DNA of 64,000 nucleotides, taken from Hallerella sp964587155 (lineage in GTDB: Bacteria; Fibrobacterota; Fibrobacteria; Fibrobacterales; Fibrobacteraceae). The DNA lies in contig CAZPKF010000002.1 in assembly GCA_964587155.1 (NCBI GenBank), positions 1 to 64,000 of the forward strand. Direction: 5' to 3'. Below, piece after piece: positions 26,767 to 35,335 of this stretch; positions within the stretch are counted from its first letter, which is position 1; the number at the start of each line of letters is the position of its first letter. The notes beneath the pieces are model-generated. The model was given only the letters and a program-made list of their open reading frames with translations, was not told where the DNA came from and did not search any database. A program made the translations under genes and the position numbers.

Positions 26767-26774
26767 CAAATATA
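26767..26774 (-). promoter_or_regulatory. TATATTTG -10 element, hslO operon
   Basis: Minus-strand TATATTTG followed by CAAT and the ATG, the same spacing as at 2673 and 58218. The predicted transcription start is the A of the start codon. Confidence 0.55.
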
Positions 26775-26814
26775 GGAAATTGACAAATGGCGGTTCCCCG
26801 GAGTTTTGAATTTC

Positions 26815-26821
26815 TACTTTG
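26815..26821 (+). promoter_or_regulatory. TACTTT -10 element, secreted-protein gene
   Basis: TACTTTG ends 5 nt before the ATG at 26827 (6 nt from the hexamer), so transcription would begin on the start codon. Confidence 0.4.
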
Positions 26822-26826
26822 CGTCT

Positions 26827-27912
26827 ATGCAGAAAATTTCCTTAGCCCTGTTGATTTTTGTTCCTGCGCTCGCTTTTGCCGGTGCGCAATCCCTGTTTCT
26901 CAACCCGGACATTTCTACAGCTTATTCGGCGTTGTTGCAAGAAAAGAATGCCCGGAACGACTCGCTTCTGCCTGCTTTGGATGGCGACAAGGCCTTTGCG
27001 GAACTTCTCCGGAAAAATCCGGATTTTTGGAGTTTGGAGCGCTTGGATAAAGAAGGGGAAATGTTGACGCGCTTAAAAGCGAAAATCATTTATATCGATG
27101 GAATTCGCGAAGAAGCTTATTGCCGTCTGGACAAAGAAACATCAAAGGCGGGGGAATGGAATCTGGAAATCGGCGTTGATTTTGTCAGTGCGGCATCGAA
27201 TACGGTGGGAATTCACGTGCAACAGTGCTTGAACATGGTCCGCGACGAATTGGGATATCTGGTGAAAAAGGGCGACAAAATCGTGGAAATTCCCCCGCGG
27301 AAGGTGATTGAAAAAATCAAGGAGGTGGAAATTCCTGTATCGATCGATATCGATTTGCAGCAAAAACTTTTAGCGGCCCACGAAGAGGTGAATCGGACGG
27401 GAAATTGTCCCAAAGGCATTGAAAGTTATTTGATATTGCGCGATGTTTGGAATCAAGTTCAAAATGAAAAAATGGACATAGTGACAATCAACGACAAGTT
27501 GAATTATCAAATGAACGGCGGACACAGCATCAAGGCGTGCGCATTCAGTGCGGAATGGAATAAACGGTATCAGGGAAACGCATCTTTCGCCTGTGACATC
27601 GATGCGGAAATTTGCGATTACGAAGATTCCGAAGACGGCAAAACCAGTTGGGTCTGGAATTTTGAATCGAATCGTTTTGAATTCAAACGCAAAAAGTTTT
27701 TATTCATTCCTTACGGAGCAAAGAGCATTCATGACGGTGGAACGATGATGGATTTGCGATTCATCCGGCTTTCGACGACACTTTATCTAGAAGGCTTTTT
27801 AAACGAAAAAGGGGAGCCGGTGACGTTGGGCCTTGTCATTTTGCCGAATGAAGAAAATGAATACGAAGAATACGACGATTCTGACGAAGACGAATATGAA
27901 TACGAAGAATAA
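26827..27912 (+). CDS. Secreted hypothetical protein with acidic C-terminal tail
   Basis: A 361-residue exported protein I cannot assign. A signal peptide covers residues 1-18 (MQKISLALLIFVPALAFA). The mature part is charged, with a central Lys/Glu-rich segment (PPRKVIEKIKEVEIPV), and later two cysteine pairs (AFSAEW preceded by KAC, and FACDIDAEICDY) that could form disulfides in the periplasm. The last 22 residues are almost only Glu, Asp and Tyr. I chose the ATG at 26827 because the longer frame lacks a signal peptide N-terminus and crosses the promoter. It is monocistronic, divergent from hslO. Confidence 0.7.
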   Translation: MQKISLALLIFVPALAFAGAQSLFLNPDISTAYSALLQEKNARNDSLLPALDGDKAFAELLRKNPDFWSLERLDKEGEMLTRLKAKIIYIDGIREEAYCRLDKETSKAGEWNLEIGVDFVSAASNTVGIHVQQCLNMVRDELGYLVKKGDKIVEIPPRKVIEKIKEVEIPVSIDIDLQQKLLAAHEEVNRTGNCPKGIESYLILRDVWNQVQNEKMDIVTINDKLNYQMNGGHSIKACAFSAEWNKRYQGNASFACDIDAEICDYEDSEDGKTSWVWNFESNRFEFKRKKFLFIPYGAKSIHDGGTMMDLRFIRLSTTLYLEGFLNEKGEPVTLGLVILPNEENEYEEYDDSDEDEYEYEE

Positions 27913-28196
27913 ATGATTCGTGAAAGAATCGGAATGTGTGCTGCGGAATGGGAATTGCGCAAGGTGACTTCTTTTGTCTGGCGGCGGTGAAATTTTGGAA
28001 TGGGTTGGGGTTTCAAAAGGAAAACCTTTTCTGTAAAGGCGGAAAATTTTGCACGGTTTTAACCGCAACGGCGATCCGTTTTTGTGAAGAGTAGCGTCAA
28101 TTCTGCGAGAGGAAAGGTTTCTTGTAGAATAGAATCATTCAAAAGAATTTTTTTACTTATATTAAAGGGTGAATTCCATCTCTTTGGAGGTTTAGA

Positions 28197-29006
28197 ATGA
28201 AACATTGGATATTGGCTTCATTGGCATTGACAGCATCTGTTGCGCTTGCCGGGGAAAATTTTGGCGGCATCGGAGTTACCATTTATGCGGAACAGAGCGG
28301 CGTTTATGTTGTTGACGTCATTCCGGGTTCTCCTGCTGAAGCAGCGGGAATTGAAAAAGACGACCATATTTTGTCCGTGGATGGAAATTCCCTTGCAGGC
28401 AATTCGTTGGACCAGTCTAAAGACCTGCTCCGCGGCACGATTGGCAAGCCGGTAGAACTTTCCATTCTCCGCGAAAAGGAAGAATTTACGGTGACGCTTC
28501 GCCGGGCTCATATTTCAGTAAATGAAATTGAATCCGCCGACGTGAAAGAATGGTATGGCGAAAAACAGACTTCTTATTCTTCGCAGGAAATCGCAGAAGT
28601 TGCCCGAAAATCCCTGGGAAATGATTACAACTTGCTTTCGGTGATGCAAAATGGACGGGTGATTCCCGACGAGGTGAACGTTTCTTCGGACAATCTATCT
28701 TCGGTTTCGGTGGAGAAAGATTTTGCAGATTCGGATGTTCCGCAGATGAAGGCCCGCGTTCGTGCCGCCGGAAAATTAAAAGGCTTTTCAAAGGAATTTG
28801 TCCGCATTCGCCTTTATGCGGAAGGTTCTACTGTGGTGCGCGTTGTAGATCCGAATGGAGAAATTGTCGCCCGGTTGTTAAAGGAAAATGCCAAAGCCGG
28901 TTCCCTTTCGCTTTCTTGGAATGGAAAAAATGCGGCTCCCGGACGTTATGTTGTCCACATTGAACAGAATGGAGCTTCTTCTGCTTTTGCCGCAGAACTC
29001 CGCTGA
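28197..29006 (+). CDS. Exported PDZ-domain protein with FlgD-like C-terminus
   Basis: A 269-residue exported protein. Signal peptide: residues 1-18 (cleaved after ASVALA). Residues 20-105 are a PDZ domain (GGIGVTIYAEQSGVYVVDVIPGSPAEAAGIEKDDHILSVDG pattern: substrate groove, then GDxIL-like loop). Residues 190-269 end in SLSWNGKNAAPGRYVVHIE, the pattern of the FlgD Ig-like domain found at the C-termini of many FCB secreted proteins. There is no protease domain, so it probably acts as an adaptor at the cell envelope. GGAGG lies 6 nt before the ATG, so this gene has a normal leader, unlike its neighbours. A terminator follows. Confidence 0.8.
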   Translation: MKHWILASLALTASVALAGENFGGIGVTIYAEQSGVYVVDVIPGSPAEAAGIEKDDHILSVDGNSLAGNSLDQSKDLLRGTIGKPVELSILREKEEFTVTLRRAHISVNEIESADVKEWYGEKQTSYSSQEIAEVARKSLGNDYNLLSVMQNGRVIPDEVNVSSDNLSSVSVEKDFADSDVPQMKARVRAAGKLKGFSKEFVRIRLYAEGSTVVRVVDPNGEIVARLLKENAKAGSLSLSWNGKNAAPGRYVVHIEQNGASSAFAAELR

Positions 29007-29029
29007 GATGCCCACGCGCTGTTTTGAAT

Positions 29030-29060
29030 AGGCTCCTTTAAGTAGGAGCCTTTGCTTTTC
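29030..29060 (+). terminator. Terminator after the PDZ gene
   Basis: AGGCTCC (29030-29036), 8-nt loop, GGAGCCT (29045-29051), then TTGCTTTTC. It sits just upstream of the lptD promoter. Confidence 0.8.
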
Positions 29061-29066
29061 TATTAT
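29061..29066 (+). promoter_or_regulatory. TATTAT -10 element, lptD
   Basis: TATTATTG lies immediately after the preceding terminator; the hexamer ends 9 nt before the ATG at 29076. Confidence 0.4.
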
Positions 29067-29075
29067 TGGCGGGTA

Positions 29076-31538
29076 ATGTACACGTTCCAGCGAAGAATTT
29101 TTTGTTGCATTCTAGGGCTTTCGCTTTTGATGGCGTTGCCTGCTTTTTCGCAGGAACTGACCCGTTTTGAATTACCGGAAAGGCCCGAGGCTGCAGATTC
29201 TACAGAATCGGATTCGGCATCGGGGGACTGGTTTGGAAGTTCGGATTCCACGGCAACAGACACGGTGGAATACCATGCGGTCGATTTGCAATACGATGTA
29301 GAATCTTCGACATTCAATTTGAACGATAAGGCGCAGCTGAAGTATAGAACGGTGACTTTGGATGCCGACACGGTTCTCTTCAACCAAAAAGATCAGGTGC
29401 TGCAGGCGAGCGGAAATCCGGTTCTGCGGGAAACGAAAAATTCATCCTTGGCCGGTTACCGCATGAAGTACAATATGAAATCCCGGGTCGGAGAAGTTTA
29501 TTATGCGACGACTTTTCAAGACAACAATCAGCTGAATGGCATGGAAGTACGCCGTCTGCCGGATACACGGCTTTTGATTGCTCGCGGAGACTTCAGCACT
29601 TGTGACGATACGACTCATCAGCATTATTACTTTTACGGAAGGCGCATGGTGGTGAAGCCAAAAGAAAGTGTGACCGCTCGCCCGGTCGTGCTGAATATTG
29701 CGGATGTTCCTGTGGCGGTATTGCCGATGATTGTGGCGCCGCTAAAAAGCGGCAGACGCTCGGGAATTTTGACACCTAAATTCGGCGGAGACCAGGTTCA
29801 GGGATTTTACATCAAGAATGTGGGCTTTTATTACGCACCGAATGATTATTGGGATGCAACGACGTCGGCGGATATCATTGAAGGCTCTTCGGCGAGTTTT
29901 GAAAAAACGACACTTTCTGAAACCATTCGGTACAAGTGGCGTTACCGCTTAGATGGAAACGTGACATACACCAGTTATCTGGAAGAGTTCGATTTCGCAA
30001 ACAGCGGTTACGATATTTCTTTCAATCACAACCAGAATTTGACTCCTGATGGGAAACATACTCTTTCGGGGTCGGGCTCATTTGTTTCTAGCCAAAAGGT
30101 TCGGCAAGACAATGGCCTGGATGCGGAAACTATTTTGAATCAGCAGGCTAACGCCCAAATGACTTATTCTGGAAAATTCGGGAAAAATAAAAGCCTCACG
30201 GTCAAGGCTTTGCAGAATTACAATTTGTCAACAGGTTACAAGGAACGCCAGATTCCGGATGTCCAGTTTCGCATGAGCGGGCAGCTATTCGATTTTGAAG
30301 ACGACGATGATGAAACCGCATCAGAAGAATCCTTTTTGGACAAGTTCAACTATTCATTCACCAATCGCTTTAACCTTTATGAAACGATTGCGCCGGATAC
30401 TGTGCGCGATATCGATACGGCGGCTTGGTATTCGGGCTACGTGGGAACGTATTCTTTAGATTATTCCGCATCTTTGTTTGATGTCATCAATTTGACGCCG
30501 AAGGCAACGTTTACGGGAATGTGGAGCGGCAACCGTTGGATAAACCCCGATGATTCAGCCAAGTATCGCAGACAACGCGGCGCGTTCAATCCAGAAAAGG
30601 ATGAATACGGAGAATTCTTTTACAACCACAATTACAGTTTAACTGCGGATACGAAACTTTATGGCATCTGGATGCCGGATATCGGTCGTTTTACGGGAGT
30701 GCGTCACGTCCTTTCTCCGAGCATCTCGTATACGTATGCGCCCAAAATGGATACAAACAAGTATTTTGTAAGGCATCCTTTGCTGGGACAGACTCCTTAC
30801 CAGACAAAACAAAAATCGGTGGGATTTTCCCTTTCGAATGATTTCGACATTAAGTATTTGAAATCTCTTGGGCGCACGACAAAATCCGAAGATGGAACCG
30901 ATTCGACACAAATGGAAGATGTTCACGGAACGCGTCGCTTGGTGACGACTTCGCATTCAACATCGTATAACTTTGCCGCCGATTCTTTGCATTGGTCGGA
31001 TATCTCTTCAAGTTTCGGATTTCAGGTTTTGCCAAATTACTTGTTCACCATCCGGACACGTCACAGTTTTTACCACAAATACGAAGAAGATCCGAATAAA
31101 GTCCGTATTCCAGAATTGACGTATTGGGGGTATGATCTTTCCAAAACGTTCAATTGGTCCGGGGATTTTAATTCCGGTTTGCCGTCTCAAATGGGAAAAT
31201 ACAAAAAGGACGCCTGGTCTGCCAGCTTGGATTACCGTTACAGTTTTTCGAGTACCCGCGTCGGCAAAAAAGTTTTCAAAGATGATGTTTCTCATTCGAC
31301 AGGAATTTCCGCTTCTTTGCATCCGACATCAAACTGGAGCATGTCTTACACGACGCGTTACAGTTATACCGAAGGCCGCTTTGCTTCTCACGAATTTACG
31401 TTTGACCGTTCTCTGCATTGTTGGAAACTGGATTTTACCTGGACGCCGACAGGACCTGCCGCCGGTTGGAGCTTTACCGTTTATGTCAAGGATTTGCCGG
31501 ATATCAAATTGAATGCGGCCAGTACGGATGACAATTGA
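29076..31538 (+). CDS. lptD: LPS-assembly outer-membrane protein LptD-like (OstA)
   Basis: An 820-residue exported protein. A signal peptide spans about residues 1-26 (ends PAFSQE). An OstA-like beta-jellyroll follows an acidic spacer (LDADTVLFNQKDQVLQASGNPVLRE, near residue 100), then the LptD barrel. The motif VPVAVLPMIVAPLKSGRRSGILTPKFG is the conserved start of the family barrel (usually P-x-GRRSGFL-like). Long alternating strands rich in Tyr, Thr and Ser fill the rest. It would insert lipopolysaccharide into the outer leaflet with LptE, which is not seen here. Start chosen at 29076 for the signal peptide. It overlaps nothing; an M16 peptidase gene follows after 49 nt. Confidence 0.85.
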   Translation: MYTFQRRIFCCILGLSLLMALPAFSQELTRFELPERPEAADSTESDSASGDWFGSSDSTATDTVEYHAVDLQYDVESSTFNLNDKAQLKYRTVTLDADTVLFNQKDQVLQASGNPVLRETKNSSLAGYRMKYNMKSRVGEVYYATTFQDNNQLNGMEVRRLPDTRLLIARGDFSTCDDTTHQHYYFYGRRMVVKPKESVTARPVVLNIADVPVAVLPMIVAPLKSGRRSGILTPKFGGDQVQGFYIKNVGFYYAPNDYWDATTSADIIEGSSASFEKTTLSETIRYKWRYRLDGNVTYTSYLEEFDFANSGYDISFNHNQNLTPDGKHTLSGSGSFVSSQKVRQDNGLDAETILNQQANAQMTYSGKFGKNKSLTVKALQNYNLSTGYKERQIPDVQFRMSGQLFDFEDDDDETASEESFLDKFNYSFTNRFNLYETIAPDTVRDIDTAAWYSGYVGTYSLDYSASLFDVINLTPKATFTGMWSGNRWINPDDSAKYRRQRGAFNPEKDEYGEFFYNHNYSLTADTKLYGIWMPDIGRFTGVRHVLSPSISYTYAPKMDTNKYFVRHPLLGQTPYQTKQKSVGFSLSNDFDIKYLKSLGRTTKSEDGTDSTQMEDVHGTRRLVTTSHSTSYNFAADSLHWSDISSSFGFQVLPNYLFTIRTRHSFYHKYEEDPNKVRIPELTYWGYDLSKTFNWSGDFNSGLPSQMGKYKKDAWSASLDYRYSFSSTRVGKKVFKDDVSHSTGISASLHPTSNWSMSYTTRYSYTEGRFASHEFTFDRSLHCWKLDFTWTPTGPAAGWSFTVYVKDLPDIKLNAASTDDN

Positions 31539-31575
31539 TTGGAGCGTTGCTGCTCGCGGACCATTTCACCTTTTC

Positions 31576-31581
31576 TACATT
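31576..31581 (+). promoter_or_regulatory. TACATT -10 element, M16 peptidase operon
   Basis: TACATTTTG; the hexamer ends 6 nt before the ATG at 31588, predicting a leaderless mRNA for the peptidase-murD-SDR unit. Confidence 0.45.
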
Positions 31582-31587
31582 TTGATT

Positions 31588-32832
31588 ATGATTCGACAGA
31601 AGATTTTGAAAACGGAATTGAAAAATGGAATTACGGTGTATTCGGATTCCATGCCCGGAGCTTATTCTGCGAATGTGGGCGTCTGGATTCCGAGGGGATC
31701 GCGGCACGAATCGGCAGAAACAAATGGACTAGCCCATTTTTATGAACATCTGGTTTTCAAAGGGACTGCGAAACGTTCCGCCTTTGAAATTGCGCACACG
31801 ATAGAAGACAGGGGTGGAAGTCTAGAAGCTTATACGACAAGGCAAGAAACTGGATTTTACGCTCAGGTTGTTCGGGAAGATGTCCCGTTGGCCGTTGAAG
31901 TTATTTCCGACATGCTGTTGCATCCGCGTTTTGATCCTGTGGAAATGGAAAAGGAACGCAAAGTCATTATCGAAGAAGTGCACAGTTACGACGATATTGC
32001 CGAAGAATGTGCCGGGGATCTTTTTAACGCCATTCACTACAAAGGCTGTGGGCTTGAACTTCCCATTGCGGGAACGGTCAAGACTGTAAAGCGTCTTTCG
32101 CGGGAAAGCCTTGTCGAATGTGAACGACAGGTGTTGGAAGATTTGCCGCTCACTGTTTGTGCAACGGGAAACGTGGATCATGAACGCCTGGTGGACTTGG
32201 TTGAAAAAGCGTTTGAAGAAAAAAAATCGGCTAAAAAACCGTTTGTCAACGCTTACAAATCGAATGCGGCGGAAAAAACGCGAACCCGCCGGGAACTCAG
32301 CCAAACCAATCTTTTTTGGGGAACGAGCTTTGATTTTTCGGACAGGAATATTGAATTTTTGCGGTCGTTGACCCTTTTCAATGTGGCGTTTGGAGCGGAT
32401 ATGGGGTCGCGTCTGTTTCAGCGGGTACGCGAAGAGCGCGGCCTAGCTTATTCCGTATACTCCATGATTGACATTTATAGCGATGTCCTTGGATGGGGAA
32501 TTTCCTTGGCGACGGCTCCGGGAAAAATGGATTTGGCTCTTTCCATTGCGCAAGGCGAACTCTGGAATTTTTTGAAAGACGGATTTGCAAAAGAAGAATT
32601 GGAACGTACCAAAATGAACGTGCTGGGCGGGCTTCGCATCGGAGCGGATAATGCAGAAAAACGCCTAATGCGCCTTGCAGACCAGGCTCTTCATTTGGGG
32701 AAAGTCTTTACGATGACGGAATCCGAAACTCAGATTCGTAAATTTTCAAAAGAACGGATGATGGAATGCTTGCGCGGGGCTTTTGACAAAGCGTCGTTTG
32801 CGACGGCCGTCGTGAAACCGGTAAAAAAATAA
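31588..32832 (+). CDS. M16-family zinc metallopeptidase
   Basis: A 414-residue pitrilysin/mitochondrial-processing-peptidase-like protease. The inverted zinc motif is H50-F-Y-E53-H54, and the third ligand lies in VIIEEV near Glu129. The second half contains the catalytically inactive M16 domain with the conserved SRLFQRVREERGLAYSVYS block. There is no signal peptide at the chosen ATG (31588), so a cytoplasmic location is likely; the upstream in-frame extension lacks homology and crosses the promoter. It heads an operon with murD (9 nt gap) and an SDR gene. Single-domain-pair M16 proteins of this size are common in bacteria; the substrate is unknown. Confidence 0.92.
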   Translation: MIRQKILKTELKNGITVYSDSMPGAYSANVGVWIPRGSRHESAETNGLAHFYEHLVFKGTAKRSAFEIAHTIEDRGGSLEAYTTRQETGFYAQVVREDVPLAVEVISDMLLHPRFDPVEMEKERKVIIEEVHSYDDIAEECAGDLFNAIHYKGCGLELPIAGTVKTVKRLSRESLVECERQVLEDLPLTVCATGNVDHERLVDLVEKAFEEKKSAKKPFVNAYKSNAAEKTRTRRELSQTNLFWGTSFDFSDRNIEFLRSLTLFNVAFGADMGSRLFQRVREERGLAYSVYSMIDIYSDVLGWGISLATAPGKMDLALSIAQGELWNFLKDGFAKEELERTKMNVLGGLRIGADNAEKRLMRLADQALHLGKVFTMTESETQIRKFSKERMMECLRGAFDKASFATAVVKPVKK

Positions 32833-32841
32833 GAGGGTTCA

Positions 32842-34170
32842 ATGCAGGAAACATTAACGGAACCAGTTGGCATTTTGGGATTTGGAATTGAAGGCAAGAG
32901 TACGTTCAATTATCTTGTACGAAACGGCGTAAAGGATATTGTCGTAATGGACAAGAATGCGGTGGAACTCCCCGCTGTACCCGAAAATGTTCGAGTGAAA
33001 GTTTTTTCCGGTGATAAATACATGGAAGGGCTAAAAGATGCGGTAACGGTTGTGCGTTCTGCAGGCGTTTATCCTTTGCAGCGGGAAATTTTTGAATTTC
33101 AAATGAACGGAGGCCTTCTCACTAGCCAGATCGAACTATTTCTGAAGGAAACAAAATGTAAATCTGTCGTTGGTGTGACGGGAACTCTTGGCAAAGGCAG
33201 TACGGTCAGCATGATTCGCCATGCGTTGGAAGCTTGCCGGATTCCCTGTGTCATTGGAGGCAACTTCGGCGTTCCCGCATTGGACCTTTTGAATGATGAC
33301 AGTGCAAATCGCATCGTCATTTTGGAGCTTTCTTCATTTCAGTTGATGACGCTTCCGATTTCTCCGCATGTAGGCGTTGTGTTGCGTGTTTCAACGGAAC
33401 ATTTGGACTGGCACAAATCCGTGGAAGAATACCGCGACGCCAAAGCGAATCTTGTCCGTTGGCAAAAACGGAATGATTTTTGCATTTACATGAAGGATGC
33501 CGCACCCTCTGTGGCTATCGCCAGGGAAAGTGGTGCGCAAAAGCTCTGCTTTGGATCCAAAGATGCGGATGCGGTTTTTGATGCGGACACCCTGTCTGTT
33601 GATGGGTACACGCTTCGACTTTCGGAATGCAAAGTCCGTGGAGCTTACCAATTGGAAAATATGGCTGCCGCACTTTTGGTAGTCAAAGCTCTCGGTGCCG
33701 ATGTTTCTTGCGCGCTGCAATCGTTGAAAAATTATGAACCGCTCCCGTTCCGCATGGAATTTAAGGGTGAAAAAAACGGGATCGAATTTTACAATGATTC
33801 TTACGCAACGCGACCGGATGCGACGATAGCCGCTGTCAAAAGCATGAATCGGCCTTTCGCTTTAATTCTCGGCGGTTCAGAAAAGAATGCGGATTTTTCG
33901 GAACTGTCAAAGGTCCTCGCTTGTACGTTGAATTTGAAACGGATTGCGCTCATTGGAGCGACTGCGAAACGGATGCGGGAATCTCTGCAACGAGAAGGCG
34001 TTTCTGTGCCCATGCAAATTTTTCCGGATCTTGATTCTGCTTTTGCGGATGCGTGTTCCCTGGGAAAGGGTAGTGCCTTGCTGCTTTCGCCCGCCTGCGC
34101 AAGTTTCGGTCTTTTCAAAAATTACAAAGTTCGCGGTCAATGCTTTGACGCGTTGGTTGAACAATTCTAG
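32842..34170 (+). CDS. murD: UDP-MurNAc-L-alanine-D-glutamate ligase
   Basis: A 442-residue cytoplasmic ligase that adds D-Glu. MurD-specific blocks are EHLDWHKSVEEYRDAKANL, NDSYATRPDATIAAV, LGGSEKNADFSELSK and LLSPACASFGLFKNYKVRG. The ATP loop is odd: TGTLGKGSTVS instead of the canonical TGTNGKST, meaning Asn is replaced by Leu and a Gly is inserted after the Lys. MurC, MurE and MurF in this window keep the canonical loop. It lies outside the dcw operon, between an M16 peptidase and an SDR gene, although it would be expected between murF and ftsW. AGAGGG precedes the ATG. Confidence 0.93.
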   Translation: MQETLTEPVGILGFGIEGKSTFNYLVRNGVKDIVVMDKNAVELPAVPENVRVKVFSGDKYMEGLKDAVTVVRSAGVYPLQREIFEFQMNGGLLTSQIELFLKETKCKSVVGVTGTLGKGSTVSMIRHALEACRIPCVIGGNFGVPALDLLNDDSANRIVILELSSFQLMTLPISPHVGVVLRVSTEHLDWHKSVEEYRDAKANLVRWQKRNDFCIYMKDAAPSVAIARESGAQKLCFGSKDADAVFDADTLSVDGYTLRLSECKVRGAYQLENMAAALLVVKALGADVSCALQSLKNYEPLPFRMEFKGEKNGIEFYNDSYATRPDATIAAVKSMNRPFALILGGSEKNADFSELSKVLACTLNLKRIALIGATAKRMRESLQREGVSVPMQIFPDLDSAFADACSLGKGSALLLSPACASFGLFKNYKVRGQCFDALVEQF

Positions 34171-34178
34171 GAGGACAT

Positions 34179-34913
34179 ATGCTCAATATTCAAAAACGTT
34201 GGTGTTTGATTACGGGAGCGTCTCGTGGCGTGGGACGCGAAATGGCGAAGCTGTTGGCTTCACTCGGTGCGAATCTCGTGTTGCAAAGTCGATCGCGGGA
34301 GCATTGCAAAGAGGTGGAAAATTTTGCACGGAATTTGGGCGTTCAGACCCTATCGGTGGAATGCGATTTGGAAAAATCGGATTCTGTTGCCGCAATGCTT
34401 TCTGAAATTGATGCAACGGGCTTGAACATTGAATTCGTGTTGAACAACGCCGGTCGAATGAGTCACTACTTTGTGGATTATACGGCAAATACGCTTGACG
34501 ATTTCCATTCGGCGATGGCGGTGAATTTCTTTTCGCCCATTCAAATCGCCTATCATTTTTTGCCTAAAATGATTCAAAACGGTTTTGGGCGAATGCAATT
34601 GACAACCAGTGGAATTGCGAATGAACCGGAACTCGCCGCTTATGCTTGCGCCAAGGCGGCCTTGACGAAGTTCGTAAAGGACTTTGCTTGTAAATTAAAT
34701 GGTTCGGATGTGATGATGCAATTGATGGATCCGGGGTGGTTGCGGACAGATCTCGGAGGTCCCAAGGCGCCGAATGCCGTGGAGTCTGTGATTCCCGGCG
34801 GCGTTGTGGGAATCCTTCTCGAAAAAGGGGACAGCGGTCGCTTTTTTGCCGCTCAGGATTTTGTAGGCATGTCGTTGGAAGATGCGGTGAAGAAGGCAGA
34901 AACAATTCGTTGA
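34179..34913 (+). CDS. Short-chain dehydrogenase/reductase
   Basis: A 244-residue classical SDR. The nucleotide loop TGASRGVGREMA (residues 11-22), NNAG (about residues 89-92), and the catalytic Ser, Tyr and Lys in TTSGIANEPELAAYACAKAA are all present. The Arg in the glycine loop (TGASRG) suggests NADP(H). The C-terminal part has the PGWLRTDLGG motif typical of SDRs. It is third in an operon with the M16 peptidase and murD and has a strong AGGAGG ribosome site 6 nt upstream. The substrate cannot be deduced. Confidence 0.9.
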   Translation: MLNIQKRWCLITGASRGVGREMAKLLASLGANLVLQSRSREHCKEVENFARNLGVQTLSVECDLEKSDSVAAMLSEIDATGLNIEFVLNNAGRMSHYFVDYTANTLDDFHSAMAVNFFSPIQIAYHFLPKMIQNGFGRMQLTTSGIANEPELAAYACAKAALTKFVKDFACKLNGSDVMMQLMDPGWLRTDLGGPKAPNAVESVIPGGVVGILLEKGDSGRFFAAQDFVGMSLEDAVKKAETIR

Positions 34914-35295
34914 TGCGGGTCTTTTTCGCAGAGTGAACGTTCATTCGGGAATTCGGATTGAGAAATAAGAATTCCCGGTAACGGCGATCGCCTTTTTGCA
35001 GAATAAACTTCGACTGAAGTCAACCGGAAACGGTGAGGCTGTTTTTGACGTATGGACTGATTTTTGAAAATGGAGAAGTTCTCCGGCAAAGGCCATTTTG
35101 GAATTCGGAATGTTGAATTAGGAGTTGATAGTTAAAAATTACAACTGATAACCGAGAAACGATGGGAGCTTGCTCAATTTCAACGATAAAAGGTGACCAC
35201 AGTTTTCGCAAAGAGTGAATTTTAGGCTTGTTTCGCTTATTTTAAACCTCTTTTTTCTCCACGAAAAACCTTGAATCAAATTCCTTTGAGGGGAG

Positions 35296-35322
35296 ATTCC
35301 TTTTTTAGAAAGGGATTTTTTT
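35296..35322 (+). terminator. Terminator-like hairpin in front of ribE
   Basis: ATTCCTTT (35296-35303), loop TTTAG, AAAGGGAT (35309-35316), then seven T. One G-T pair. It ends 14 nt before the ribE ATG and abuts the -10 element, so it may terminate upstream transcription or act as an attenuator. Confidence 0.55.
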
Positions 35323-35329
35323 ATCTTTG
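35322..35329 (+). promoter_or_regulatory. TATCTTTG -10 element, riboflavin operon
   Basis: TATCTTTG followed by GGGCGT and the ATG at 35336; the hexamer ends 8 nt before the start codon. This would drive the long rightward gene run that reaches nadE. Confidence 0.45.
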
Positions 35330-35335
35330 GGGCGT

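Larger units (their letters stand above)
34914..35335. other. 422-bp intergenic region with hairpins, no gene
   Basis: No credible coding frame. Visible structure: a 9-bp inverted repeat CGGGAATTC/GAATTCCCG (34946-34954 and 34969-34977); a composite fold with outer AAAATGG/CCATTTT arms (35067-35073 and 35093-35099) enclosing GGAGAA/TTCTCC; and a terminator-like hairpin at 35296-35316. The word GGAATTCGG occurs twice (34948 and 35100). I looked for FMN-riboswitch consensus blocks in front of the riboflavin genes and found none. Confidence 0.6.

Noticed and set aside
27915..28030. Terminators after the acidic-tailed protein gene
   Set aside because: GATTC/GAATC and AAAAGG/CCTTTT hairpins are short and lack a proper T-run; kept only as a note.
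35020..35211. Short open frames in the intergenic region before ribE
   Set aside because: No ribosome sites, no homology, and they overlap predicted hairpins.
34914..35335. FMN riboswitch in front of ribE
   Set aside because: The conserved blocks of the FMN aptamer could not be found, although hairpins exist.
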